A stretch of 64,000 bases of DNA, taken from positions 1,139,025 through 1,203,024 of the forward strand of contig CAVYHD010000033.1 in the NCBI GenBank assembly GCA_963768075.1, read 5' to 3'. This DNA is from QHXW01 sp963768075 (GTDB lineage: Bacteria > Acidobacteriota > Terriglobia > Bryobacterales > Bryobacteraceae). Made by a program: the position numbers and the translations under genes. The notes beneath the pieces are model-generated. The model was not told where the DNA came from. It searched no databases and saw nothing but the letters and a program-made list of their open reading frames with translations. Positions 36,236 through 45,635 of this stretch are shown here, piece by piece (positions within the stretch are counted from its first letter, which is position 1; every line of letters begins with the position of its first letter).

Positions 36236-36472
36236 GGGATGCTCCTGGTGTTGGCAGCCCCCTGCCAGCTTCGTCGCTGGGCGGGGCAGGAACACGGCGG
36301 GTCCATCCCATTAACGGCCGATTAGAGAAGCGGACATTGCTAGACCTGCCGCTGGTTTCCACCCGGTCGCGGATGACCCAAACGGGTCATTGGGCTCGCC
36401 GTTAGACCTAAGGTGGGAGTGACCGGTGTTGATCCAAACCGTGACTTTCGTCTGCTGATTTGGCCTTGGGCG
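36236..36472. other. Non-coding flank of the IS110 element
   Basis: Contains GGGATGGACC near 36305 and GAAGCGGACATTG near 36328, both also present next to the second IS110 element (around 41583 and 41638). No gene. Confidence 0.4.
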
Positions 36473-38106
36473 CTATTCGGGCACGCCACCTTTCGCCAGG
36501 CCTTGAGACCAGCCGTTCACGACCTCCGGCCGCGCGAACGCGGACAAAAATGCTGTCATAGGCCCGATGCGGAAGGTTGGTTCTAGTTCCAGCAGTCGCC
36601 GAGCCACTATTTTCGCTTCGTCGATCCGGCCTGCCATGGCGAGCGCCGCCGCCTGCGCGGCGTACAGTGTGCTGAAGCGGGGATTGGCCTGCACGGCGTT
36701 TGCAAAGAAGGCGGCTGCTTCGTCGTAGCGCTGGTCGCGGACGCGGACGTTCCCCAGGGCGAGATAGGAGTGGAAGCTGTGGGGATCGAACGGGCTCAGT
36801 CGCAGGGCGCGATATGCATAATCTTCGGCAATTGCCGGATCGCCGCTCCAGCCGTGGATCAGCGCGCCGAAATAGAGCCCCGTCGCGTTGGAGCTGTTGA
36901 GCGAGAGCGCGCGAGCGATCGCGCCCGACGCCGCCGCGAAATCATGGCCTAGATGCAAGAGGACCAAGCTCGCGGTGGCAAGCGCCGTCGCATCGTCGGC
37001 GCCGTGCACCAGCGCGGCGCGCGCATGACGTAATGCCTCGACGGCGTCGGCCTCGTTAAAGCCGCCCCGCACAACGCGCATCTCCAGGGCCCATGCCATT
37101 AGCGCATGAGCTGGCGCGTAGCTGGGATCTAGCTTGAGAGCCTCCGTGAGAAGATCCATGCCGGTGTCGGCGTCTTCGGGCATGACCGAATGGAAATGAG
37201 GTAGAGCGCGAAGATAGAGATCGTAGGCATCGAGGTTCTCGGGCCGCTTGCGCCGCGCGCGCTCGATCTCGGCTCGTCGAAGACTAGGCTCGATGATGCC
37301 GACCACGGCGTCGGCTCGCGACCGACCCGACGGATGTCTGGTGACTTACCCTTGTAGGCGAAGCTCGAATTGCGCGCGGTCACGAATAGCCAAATGATCC
37401 GCGACAAGCCGGTGATGATGTCTTCCACCATGCCGTCGGCGAAGTAATCCTGCTCTGGATCGCCGCTCATATTTTGGAACGGCAGCACGGCGATCGAGGG
37501 CTTATCGGGCAGCGCCAGTTGCGCCGACAGCTTTTCTGGCGCCGCCGGCTCAGCTTGCGGAACCGGCGTCGCCTGGGTGGGGACGCCGACTTGGAGCGAG
37601 TAAACCCGGACCGGCTCGGCGATGTTCTTGAGCTGGGTTTCGCCGAGATCGCTGACCGCGAGATCGAGCCTCGCTCTTACCTGACGATAGGCGTCTTCCG
37701 AAAGACAGATCGCGCCCGGCTTGGCAATCCCTTCCAATCGCGCGGCGATATTGACCCCGTCGCCCATTAGGTCTCCATCGCTCTCCTCGACCACATCGCC
37801 GAGATGGACGCCGACGCGGAACTCGATGCGGCGCTCGGGAGGAAGGCCGGCGTTACGCTCGATCATCCCGTTCTGCACCTCGATGGCACAGCGCACGGCG
37901 TCGACCACACTGCGGAACTCAATAGAACTCCCGTCGCCGGTGCGTTTTACCACGCGCCCGTTATGCACGGCCACTGTAGGATCGATCAGATCGCTCCGGA
38001 GCGCTCGCAGCCGCGCCAGTGTGCGATCCTCGTCCGTGGCGGCAAGCCGGCTGTATCCGACCACATCGGTTGCGAGAATCGCGGCGAGCTTCCGGGTCTC
38101 GGTCAT
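36473..38106 (-). pseudogene. Adenylate cyclase with TPR domain, internal deletion
   Basis: ATG at 38106. The class III cyclase domain (about 1-170) has D14 (ILATDVVGYSRL) and D58 (VKRTGDGSSIEF) and is intact. A linker and the TolB-like segment (SIAVLPFQNMSGDPEQDYFA, DGMVEDIITGLSR) follow. Near 37310 the frame breaks right after RRVGRE and resumes in another frame at VVGIIEPSLRRAEIERARRK. About 50 residues normally found there (LGVRYVLEGSVR-type region) are absent, so a deletion removed roughly 150 bp. The TPR part (four or five repeats) then runs to 36473. Confidence 0.8.
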
Positions 38107-38244
38107 AAAGTCCTTTCGCCAAAATCCGGCGCGACGGCGAGTTTATGCCCGCCGAAATGTAGAGAAGGAAGGATATCACGCCTTAATACCAGGTTCTGTG
38201 ACCTGTTTCACGGTGCTCCGAGCTGTCGGGGAATATCTCCTGTT

Positions 38245-38365
38245 GGCCCTTAGCGACCTTTCGCAGCGATGCAAAGCCACGTCCGATCTTGGAGCAACAG
38301 CCGACATCGGGCGGCCCTATAGGCTCGATGGGTCGGTAGCTCTTGACCCACAAGAGACATCGGGC
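38245..38365. repeat. Dispersed intergenic repeat R, copy 1
   Basis: About 120 bp starting GGCCCTTAGCGACC, with GATGCAAAGCCA, CTTGGAGCAACAGCC, GACATCGGGCGG and GGGTCGGTAGCT. Four copies occur in this window (38245, 43889, 51036, 55527), all intergenic. The rest of 38107-38478 has no gene. Confidence 0.85.
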
Positions 38366-38478
38366 GGTCAGGTTCTTTGCAGCGCAACTTGAGGCCCGAG
38401 TGCGACACCTGGCGCAAGAGCACCGCGAGCGCCGACCCTAGCGGCGCGTCGCGGACTTGATTGTCGGCCTTCAGGCTT

Positions 38479-39897
38479 TTACGCCGCCACCGTTCCCAGA
38501 AACGCCTCGACTTCGCCGCGCAGCCGGGCCGTCGCTTGGTCGACGTGGTCGGAGGCGGCCAGTACTGTTTCAGCGGAGGTGCGCGTCTTAGTGGCACCGC
38601 CGGCGACGTCGCCGAACACCGCGACCACGGCCTTACTTCCGTCGGCGGCACTGGCGACGTTCAGGGAGATTTCTCCAGTTGCCAATTCCTGCTCAGCGAT
38701 AGCGGCGACAACTTCGGAAGTGTTGGCGTTGATCTCCTGCATGCGCTGCGTAATCGCGCGGATCGCGGTAACCGCACCAGCTGTGGACGCTTGGACCGAT
38801 GCAATTTCCTGCGTAATTTCTTCGGTCGCCTTCGCGGTCTGCACTGCCAGCAACTTCACCTCCGAAGCGACCACCGCAAAGCCGCGTCCGGCGCTGCCGG
38901 CGCGCGCCGCCTCTATGGTCGCGTTGAGCGCCAGAAGATTGGTCTGTTCGGCAATGTCCTGAATGAGCTTCACGACCTCGCCGATGCGTTGCGCTACACT
39001 CGCGAGGGCGGCGATGTCGTCATTTGTAATGGTTGCGACACTCGCAGCGTCGCGAACGATTTCGTTGGTCTGCACGAGCTGCCGGCTGATATGCGTGATC
39101 GATTGGGACAACTGCTCGGCGGCCGCGGCGGCGGTTGCAACGTTTGCCGAGGCTTCGTTGGACCGCTGCACCGCGCCTTCGGCCCGTTGCAGGGTGTGGT
39201 TTGATATCGCCAGCGTCGCTTCGGCAGCCGTCCGCATCGCTGCAGTGCTCTTTCCCATCGTCACCAGCATGCTTTCAACGCGGGCGCGGAAGGCCGCAAT
39301 CACAGAGTCGCGCTGACGCAATAAATCACGCTCCTTCTCGGCGGCGCGCTGTTGCGTCACGTCGTGATGCGTTGACACCCAACCGCCGCCCGCCAGTGGG
39401 CGAAATATCATAGTGATGGCACGGCCATCTCTTTGGTCAAAGGTTTGTTCCTCCGCGCGGCCCTCCGCGACTTTCTTCAGGCAATCGGCGACGTATTGGT
39501 CGGGATCGCCACGGAATGAGCCCGCCTTGGCACGGGCGGCAAGTATATCGCGTAGCCGGTTACCGGGCCGAAAGTATTCGCGCGGTAGTTGCGAGATCTC
39601 GACGTAACGCTCGTTACAGAGGACGAGGCGGCCTTCGCCATCAAAGAAAGTCAGTCCCTGCGTCATGTTGTTAATGGCCACACGAAATTGCCAGTTGTAC
39701 CGACGTTCTTCTACGACCGCGATGACAAGGCCGAGCACCAAGCCGCCAAGCGCGAGCATCATCGATATGGCGATGTTTGCCGGTACAGCCGCATTTTCGA
39801 GGCCGCACAGGCGAAACCCCGCGATGCCGACTAGGAAACCGGCACCGCTGAGCGAGACGATAGGCGCCCACCGCCGAATCTCTTTAGCCAAAACCAA
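38479..39897 (-). CDS. PAS-containing methyl-accepting chemotaxis protein
   Basis: A 472-residue chemoreceptor-like protein. TTG at 39897 is the start because GGAGG lies eight bases upstream and no ATG fits. Two membrane helices (about 14-30 and 38-62) are followed by a PAS-7 domain (about 70-185: FDGEGRLVLCNERYVEISQL, and WVSTHHDVTQQRAAEKERDL) and the signalling domain (about 215-465) with the hairpin tip EQTNLLALNATIEAARAGSA and RGFAVVASEVKLLA. Cytoplasmic PAS suggests redox or ligand sensing. No cheA/cheW genes in the window. Confidence 0.9.
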   Translation of the reverse strand: MVLAKEIRRWAPIVSLSGAGFLVGIAGFRLCGLENAAVPANIAISMMLALGGLVLGLVIAVVEERRYNWQFRVAINNMTQGLTFFDGEGRLVLCNERYVEISQLPREYFRPGNRLRDILAARAKAGSFRGDPDQYVADCLKKVAEGRAEEQTFDQRDGRAITMIFRPLAGGGWVSTHHDVTQQRAAEKERDLLRQRDSVIAAFRARVESMLVTMGKSTAAMRTAAEATLAISNHTLQRAEGAVQRSNEASANVATAAAAAEQLSQSITHISRQLVQTNEIVRDAASVATITNDDIAALASVAQRIGEVVKLIQDIAEQTNLLALNATIEAARAGSAGRGFAVVASEVKLLAVQTAKATEEITQEIASVQASTAGAVTAIRAITQRMQEINANTSEVVAAIAEQELATGEISLNVASAADGSKAVVAVFGDVAGGATKTRTSAETVLAASDHVDQATARLRGEVEAFLGTVAA

Positions 39898-40158
39898 GGT
39901 CCTCCAAGCATTTGATGGCGCCCGCCTAAATCAGCGAAAGTTAACCGCCCGCCGTTGCTTCGTGGTTAACAAAGGGATCCTCTGCGCCGCAAGATGCGGC
40001 TACAACGCCGCAGCGACTATTGGTAAGCTTTAGAGTGCCGGTTTACGGTCGGGAGGACTTCCGATGCTGCCCTCTGCTGCTCCCACGGTGTCTCGCTTCG
40101 CTGTCGTGCTAGTTGGCCCGTGATCGCGCGGCTTATGTTGGGCGGCGTGGCCCATCTG
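39898..40158. other. Intergenic region upstream of the chemoreceptor gene
   Basis: About 260 bp, no gene seen; the chemoreceptor promoter must lie here. It leads into repeated block Q. Confidence 0.4.
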
Positions 40159-40395
40159 TATGGACCGGCCGCGCGTTGCAAGCCGAAAATGATGATTTGA
40201 AGAAGTTGGTCTTGCGCTTCTGTATCCGGCCTGTTGACGGAGCCTTTGAGCTCCTGGCCATCATGGATATCCGCGCGCGTTCGATCTCATTCGCGTCTCG
40301 GCCCCGAAGGCCAGAAGGGCCACCTGATCACGAACGCGCTGGCGAGAACCTTTTCTCCATCTCCTCTTTCCGACTCGCAGACCTCGGCGGGAAAG
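40159..40395. repeat. Diverged repeated block Q (relative of 34835-35070)
   Basis: Aligns along its length with block P. It ends 66 bp before the stop codon of the IS110 gene at 40461, much as block P ends 100 bp before the stop at 35171. Confidence 0.55.
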
Positions 40396-40460
40396 CCAAC
40401 TCTTGCTTTCGGATCAGCTTGAACCGTCAGCCATCCCCTTCGTGAACTTTAGCGTTTTCG

Positions 40461-41516
40461 TTAGGCTGCTGCCTTGGTGACGCGCGCTTCATAATTGCGC
40501 TCTTGTGCCAGCACCGTCCAGGCGATCCGTGCCAGCTTGTTGGCGAGAGCCGCGGCCAAAACGTTACGGTGCAGGCGCTGAGCAGCGCGCCCGAGCCAGA
40601 CTCCGAAACTATGCTTCGGCCAGCTCGCCGGCCGCAATAGAATGACCCGAGCTGCTTGCACGAAGAGCGTGCGTAAGTAGCCGTTGCCGCGCTTGGTGAT
40701 GCGCCCGAGGATGGTTCGGTCTCCGGTCGACATCTGCTTAGGGACGAGCCCGATCCAAGCCGAAAAATCCCGTCCTCTAGCGAATGCCGCGCCGCTGCCG
40801 ATCGCTGCGACCATCGCGCTCGAGATGATCGGACCGATGCCCGGCACGGTCATGACCCTTCGACAACTGTCATCACTCTTTGCCAAAGTCTCGATCTCAT
40901 CGGTCACGGGTTCAATTCGTTCATCGAGCTGCCGCCAGTCACTGGCAAGATCAGCAACGACGCGCACCATGCGTGGTGAAAGAACATCAGTCCGCTTGGC
41001 TAGGATGTCGGGCAGCGCCTGGCGAAGGAAGCGCAGTCCCTGTCGGACGATGATGCCGCGCTCCAGAAGGAAGCCGCGAATCTGATTGATCACCGCCGTA
41101 CGCTCGCTGACTAGGCGAGACCTGACCCGGTGTAGCGCTTGCAGATCCAGTTGTTCGTTGGTCTTGGCTGGAACAAAGCGTGTCGTCGGCCGCTGCACGG
41201 CCTCGGCTACGGCATGGGCATCCCGAAAGTCATTCTTGTGCCCTTGTCGAAACGGCTTCGCATACGCCGGCGGAACCTGCTTCACCTCGTGGCCAAGCGC
41301 GGCAAGTTCACGAGCAACATAGTGTGTCGCCAGACCCGCTTCGAGGCCAATGAGACAGGGTGGCAAGTTCGCAAGCCTCGATGTAATGCGTCCGCGTGAG
41401 ACCTTCTCTCGCAACACGATGGCGCCGCGCGAATCGAGGCCAATCATGTGTAGCGTGTTCTTCCCCATGTCTAATCCGATGGCGGTTACTGCGTGAACGG
41501 CGGCTGTGCGAGGCAT
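40461..41516 (-). CDS. IS110-family transposase, intact (second type)
   Basis: A 351-residue DEDD recombinase. ATG at 41516 with AGGAGAAGGAG upstream. D16 (IGLDMGKNTLHM), E59 (GLEAG), D96 and D99 (KNDFRDAHAVAEA), then MTVPGIGPIISSAMVAAIG and GLVPKQMSTGDR in the Transposase_20 domain. It is a relative of, but clearly different from, the 35171 gene product. Its upstream flank shares GGGATGGACCGGCC and GAAGCGGACATTG with that element. Confidence 0.9.
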   Translation of the reverse strand: MPRTAAVHAVTAIGLDMGKNTLHMIGLDSRGAIVLREKVSRGRITSRLANLPPCLIGLEAGLATHYVARELAALGHEVKQVPPAYAKPFRQGHKNDFRDAHAVAEAVQRPTTRFVPAKTNEQLDLQALHRVRSRLVSERTAVINQIRGFLLERGIIVRQGLRFLRQALPDILAKRTDVLSPRMVRVVADLASDWRQLDERIEPVTDEIETLAKSDDSCRRVMTVPGIGPIISSAMVAAIGSGAAFARGRDFSAWIGLVPKQMSTGDRTILGRITKRGNGYLRTLFVQAARVILLRPASWPKHSFGVWLGRAAQRLHRNVLAAALANKLARIAWTVLAQERNYEARVTKAAA

Positions 41517-41737
41517 GTGGTGCTCCTTCTCCTGACAGCCCCCCGCGCACTCTGACTGCCGTCGGGGGCGGGAGCGCGGCCGGTCCATCCCATTCGCGTC
41601 ATTTCGCGGCGAGGCAGCATTTCGGTCGCTTTTAGACCGAAGCGGACATTGAGCCGGATTTATGATGGGGTGGACGCCCCCCGACGGCATCGATGTGCCA
41701 AAGTGGAGGTGTTGAACACCACTTGAGGGAGGCGTCC

Positions 41738-42772
41738 GTGTCGAAAGTTATCATAATCGGTCTGGATATCGCCAAGCACGTTTTTCACGTTCACGGAGCG
41801 GATGAGCGGGGTCGAGCGATATTCAGCAAGCGGATCAGTCGAGGAAAGCTTCTGGACTTCTTCGCAGCCCATCCGAGTTGCACGGTAGCGCTGGAGGCAT
41901 GTGGTGGAGCGCATCACTGGGCCCGTCAGCTCATCCAGCTTGGCCATGAAGTTCGGCTGATTCCGCCTGCCTATGTAAAACCGTTCGTGAAGCGGCAAAA
42001 GAACGACGCGATCGATGCCGAGGCGATCTGCGAAGCGGCGCAGCGCCCCAGCATGCGGTTCGTAGCGGTGAAGAGCGAACAGCAGCAGGCGGCGGGTTTG
42101 GTGTTTCGAACCCGTGATCTGTTAGTGCGGCAGCGAACCCAGCTCATCAACGCGATCCGTGGTCACCTCACTGAATATGGTTGGATCGCACCCAAGGGGC
42201 CGTCGCATGTGGCGATGCTTGCCGACCTGCTCGAGGAAGAAGAGATGGCCAGCTCGCTTCCCGAAGCGGCCCGCGCCATGTTCCGATTGATGCTAGACTT
42301 GCTCGCCGGTCTCGACGGCAAGATCGCGGATCTCGACAAGGAGATCGCGCGGCGTGCTCGCGAGGACGAAGTATCGCGCAGGCTGATGACCGTTCCTGGC
42401 GTCGGCCCGATCTCTGCCACCGCGATCGCCGCTCTAGCACCGCCGGCCGAGACCTTTGCCAAGGGCCGCGACTTCGCCGCTTGGCTCGGTCTCACGCCTC
42501 TTCAAAGATCGACAGGCGGCAAGCGGAAGCTTGGGGCCACATCCAAAATGGGCGAACGCACGCTCAGGCGCCTACTCATCATCGGCAGCAGTGCCGTCGT
42601 GCTTCAGGCGAGCAAACGCGGCGCCCCAAAGGGGTCATGGCTCGAACAGATGCTGGCTCGCAAACCGCGCATGCTGGTAACCGTCGCGCTCGCCAACAAG
42701 ATGGCGCGGATCATCTGGGCATTACTTGTAAAGCAGGAAAACTACAGAGCTCCGGTCGCAGCCAAAGCGTGA
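41738..42772 (+). CDS. IS110-family transposase, intact (third type)
   Basis: A 344-residue DEDD recombinase. GTG at 41738 follows GGGAGG. D10 (IIIGLDIAKHVFHVHG), E (VALEACGGAHHWARQ), and D, D in KNDAIDAEAICEA; C-terminal MTVPGVGPISATAIAALAPP and GLTPLQRSTGGKRKLGATSK. It diverges from the previous IS110 gene, 221 bp away. In that gap a palindrome GGTGTTgAACACC lies at about 41706-41718, a possible element end or RNA structure. Confidence 0.9.
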   Translation: MSKVIIIGLDIAKHVFHVHGADERGRAIFSKRISRGKLLDFFAAHPSCTVALEACGGAHHWARQLIQLGHEVRLIPPAYVKPFVKRQKNDAIDAEAICEAAQRPSMRFVAVKSEQQQAAGLVFRTRDLLVRQRTQLINAIRGHLTEYGWIAPKGPSHVAMLADLLEEEEMASSLPEAARAMFRLMLDLLAGLDGKIADLDKEIARRAREDEVSRRLMTVPGVGPISATAIAALAPPAETFAKGRDFAAWLGLTPLQRSTGGKRKLGATSKMGERTLRRLLIIGSSAVVLQASKRGAPKGSWLEQMLARKPRMLVTVALANKMARIIWALLVKQENYRAPVAAKA

Positions 42773-43268
42773 ACCTGGCGGACCTGAGGTCGTCGCAGGT
42801 GTAGTCGGTCGAAGGAGGGGTATGGCGCAACAGTCGGCGAGACGGGGCCGGAAGAACCAGATGTACTCATCGTGCCTAGAGCACGCATTTATGATTTGGT
42901 TCCGGTCAGCGAACTCCCATACGGGCCCGCAGCTCCATCGCTGCATCAGAAGGCCGGACAGATGGCAGCATCCGACTACGTGCCAATCTCCTTCAAAAGC
43001 CGCTTGCACTTGGTGGGGCGTCCACAGATGAGTACACGGCCTAGGCTAAGCTCCTCCGCCCAGGGAGGTTACGCTGAACAGAATTGAGCAATCGTTGCCG
43101 CTGTCGAACTTGGCGGTGTACGGACCTATCTCGACGTTCCGTTGCTTAGTGGTAACGAACTAATTGGCACGCATGCGGTCGGTCTGCTGCGCGCGCGCCG
43201 CGAACGCATCCCGACATTTCTTTCCCTCACTTTTTGCTGCGCCGAGAACCGACTGCTTGCAGTATAAA
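42773..43268. other. Intergenic region
   Basis: About 500 bp following the IS110 gene; no gene, known repeat or hairpin recognised. The right end of the element should lie here. Confidence 0.35.
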
Positions 43269-43536
43269 CTATTTTCCGACACGGAAAATTTTTTCCTCAA
43301 AAAGAATTTCACGCTTACGCTCAACCCCGCCGCCGGTTGTAGCCACCCATGCTGCCGTCGCTTGCGATGACGCGATGACATGGGATGGATGGGTCGTAAT
43401 TGGTTCGCATGACAGCGCCGACGGCGCGGGCTGCCTTCGGATTGCCGGCCCTGGCCGCGACTTCTTTGTAGGTCATCGTCTTCCCTTTCGGGATCTTCCT
43501 CACGATGTCGCGAACTTTGTCGGAGAAGCTTTTCAT
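43269..43536 (-). pseudogene. MGMT-type O6-alkylguanine methyltransferase/ATL protein, C-terminal frameshift
   Basis: ATG at 43536. The 89-residue frame if corrected would be MKSFSDKVRDIVRKIPKGKT, MTYKEVAARAGNPKAARAVG, then NYDPSIPCHRVIASDGSMGG. The active-site motif PCHR with C53 is present, so it is of the alkyl-accepting type, but it has only the DNA-binding domain, without the Ada N-terminal part. An extra base near 43326 after GGYNR brings an early stop at 43321; without it the reading VERKREILFEEKIF ends at 43269. The loss affects only the last helix. Confidence 0.72.
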
Positions 43537-43744
43537 ATACCAAGTCTAGCGCTTTTGTTCGATTTCGTCACGGGTTTCGTCACTCTCGCCTGCAATTCTT
43601 TGCCTGCGCGGCTTCGCGATACCCGCAGTATTCACAAGTCGGGTTAGCCGCGGGGATCGTCTCGCTCCGGAGACAGTCGCTCATCTTGAAAATAAGCGGT
43701 TCTATCCAATCCGTATCCCCTTTGTGCGGGATGACTTTCACGTC

Positions 43745-43840
43745 GAGTTCGAGCTTGCAATCAATCTTAAGACAGCGCGAGCGCTTGGCCTCGCAGTGCC
43801 GGCGACCTTGCTGGCTCGCGCCGACCAGGTGATCGAATAG
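43745..43840 (+). pseudogene. ABC transporter substrate-binding protein, C-terminal remnant
   Basis: The last 31 codons of an ABC_sub_bind-type protein: EFELAINLKTARALGLAVPA, then TLLARADQVIE and stop at 43840. That ending is diagnostic of the family. Nothing upstream continues it, so the rest has been lost. Confidence 0.65.
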
Positions 43841-43888
43841 GCGCAGATTTTCTCACGCACATTGCTGCACATGCTCAGTTCTCAAACT

Positions 43889-44007
43889 GGCCCTTATCGA
43901 CGTTTCGCCGCGATGCAAAGCCATGTCCGATCTTGGAGCAACAGCCGACATCGGGTGGCGCTATGGACGCGATGGGTTGCTAGCTTTTGACCCTCAACCG
44001 ACATGAG
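43889..44007. repeat. Dispersed intergenic repeat R, copy 2
   Basis: GGCCCTTATCGACG, GATGCAAAGCCATG, CTTGGAGCAACAGCC and GACATCGGGTGG as in the other copies, with more differences near the end. It lies after the binding-protein remnant. Confidence 0.8.
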
Positions 44008-44147
44008 CAGCTAAGAATTTGCTGCAGCGCAAATTTACGCAGTGCGTCAGTTTGACCTGTGGCGGAACTGGCCGGGCATATTGGCGCTTTAGGTTGGCGT
44101 TTTGGGGCTGATGCGGATGGGGAGACCTGCATCAGGTGCCTGAAACT

Positions 44148-44531
44148 ATGACCCTGCATCGCGCCCTGTGGGCCGGCCGGATAATGAGCGCGTTTGTCGT
44201 TATCGCTCTGGTGGCAGACGGCACTTTTCAGCTTTTCGCGCCGGCACAGATCGCGAGCATGTTGCAGGAAACCGGGTTCGCGATGGACCTGACCCGTGTC
44301 GTGGGTCCGATCATACTCGCCTGCGCCATCCTTTACGCCATCCCGGCCACCGCCGTCCTCGGCGCGATTTTAGTGACGGGCTTTTTGGGAGGTGCCATCT
44401 GCGCCCATGTCCGCATTGGTGAGTTGGGATCGCCGCCGGAAATCATTTCCCTGCTTCTGGGCGCGATGACATGGGGCGGTCTCTGCGCGCGCGATCCCCG
44501 TATCCAGGCCATTCTGCCGCTCATCCGTTGA
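44148..44531 (+). CDS. DoxX-like four-helix membrane protein
   Basis: A 127-residue protein (start ATG 44148; a GTG at 44136 would add four residues). Four hydrophobic segments: IMSAFVVIALVADGTFQLFA, VVGPIILACAILYAI, TAVLGAILVTGFLGGAICAH and SLLLGAMTWGGLCAR. This is the DoxX_2 pattern. The end lies 46 bp before an NAD(P)-binding-fold gene, a pair often seen together in proteobacteria, probably with a redox role. Function not established. Confidence 0.78.
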   Translation: MTLHRALWAGRIMSAFVVIALVADGTFQLFAPAQIASMLQETGFAMDLTRVVGPIILACAILYAIPATAVLGAILVTGFLGGAICAHVRIGELGSPPEIISLLLGAMTWGGLCARDPRIQAILPLIR

Positions 44532-44576
44532 ACCAACAGGGGCAATGTTCTGTCCCTCAAGATCAGGAGAAAACGC

Positions 44577-45059
44577 ATGTTTTTAGTAATGGGAATCACG
44601 GGAAAAGTGGGCGGTGCAACGGCAGAACATCTGTTGGCGCACGGCAAGGAAGTACGCGCGCTAGTCCGCAATCGCGAGAAGGCGTCAAGCTGGGCGAACC
44701 AGGGCGTGGAACTGGTTGACGGTGATTGGAATGTTTCGGCAGCCATCGAGCGGGCGCTCAAAGGCGTCGAAGGCGCGTTTGTCATGTTGCCGGCTGTCTG
44801 GGCCCCCTCGCCCGATTACAAAGAAGCCAAAGGCGTGATTGCGAACTATGTCGAGGCGCTCACCAAGGCAGCGCCACCGCGGGTGGTAGCGCTTTCGTCG
44901 ATGGGCGCGAACAGGACCAGTGGGCTTGGGATGATCACGGCCTTGTCGCTTCTAGAGCAAGGTTTTCGCGACCTGATATCGCCAATCGCATTTGTGCGCG
45001 CGGGTGAATTCTTCGAAAACTTCCTCTACGGCTTGCAGGTCGCCCCGGCAAAACTCTAA
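44577..45059 (+). CDS. NmrA-like NAD(P)-binding protein, apparently truncated
   Basis: 160 residues of an atypical short-chain dehydrogenase (NmrA-like). ATG 44577 follows CAGGAGAAA. It has the Rossmann motif MFLVMGITGKVGGATAEHLL and ELVDGDWN, the RVVALSSMGANR strand, then FVRAGEFFENFLYGL. Family members have 280-300 residues; here the frame ends shortly after FENFLYG, so the C-terminal substrate domain is missing. The convergent gene at 45063 begins 4 bp later, so a deletion may have joined them. Confidence 0.75.
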   Translation: MFLVMGITGKVGGATAEHLLAHGKEVRALVRNREKASSWANQGVELVDGDWNVSAAIERALKGVEGAFVMLPAVWAPSPDYKEAKGVIANYVEALTKAAPPRVVALSSMGANRTSGLGMITALSLLEQGFRDLISPIAFVRAGEFFENFLYGLQVAPAKL

Positions 45060-45062
45060 TAG

Positions 45063-45242
45063 CTACTTCGGCGATACGTTCGGCTTGTTGCTCGATCTCC
45101 GGTCCAAGCCCGATCGCCGCTCGTTGTTCGAGCGCCGTTCTCCGATCGACCGTCGTTTCTCGTCGGATCGCGTATCCACACCACTACGCCGATCCACTCC
45201 CGATCGCCGTTCTTCGCCCGATCGTCTTTCATCCTTGGTCAT
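45063..45242 (-). CDS. Arg/Ser-rich repeat protein (ERRS/DRRS repeats)
   Basis: 59 residues from ATG 45242 with GGAG upstream. It is built of short repeats of the type (D/E)RRSGx: MTKDERRSGEERRSGVDRRS, DTRSDEKRRSIGERRSNNER. Net charge is balanced by D/E at each repeat. Similar low-complexity proteins are frequent in Bradyrhizobium. Function unknown. The simple sequence and the convergent position suggest a gene that may expand or shrink by repeat slippage. Confidence 0.68.
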   Translation of the reverse strand: MTKDERRSGEERRSGVDRRSGVDTRSDEKRRSIGERRSNNERRSGLDRRSSNKPNVSPK

Positions 45243-45635
45243 TGTCGCGTCTCCATTCGTCAACGCAGAATAGAGAGGGTCACTGAACAGGTCGTAAACA
45301 TCGCGATTTCGACTGCCAGCCCGGTAATTTCGAGAACCCAATGCTGGTAATGGGTGACGTGTTGTCCAGTTTCCGTGGAAGAGTCCGTTCATGATCCGTT
45401 TTTTCGTTCGCCGAACCGCATCTAATCGACCGCGGTGGGGGCAAAGCGGATGTGCTTGGCGCATGCGAGAAATGGCGTGATTGACCCAAAGACGACATCG
45501 GCAGCCGAAGCTGCTGCTGCACGGATGTTTGGCCATCGCGTCGCCCAAAGTTCAGATGGGTAACCGTCTCTTAAACGCGTAGAAGGTATCTTAAATCGCT
45601 AACGCCCGGATGGATTAGCGAAACGAGGAACAACC
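45243..45635. other. Intergenic region with a decayed repeat
   Basis: 393 bp; around 45450-45510 there is a weak match to the rhizobial intergenic repeats that spell SLGQ...-type shadow peptides. No gene. Confidence 0.35.

Noticed and set aside
45400..45520. Possible fifth copy of repeat R
   Set aside because: Only short weak matches; cannot be aligned over the length.
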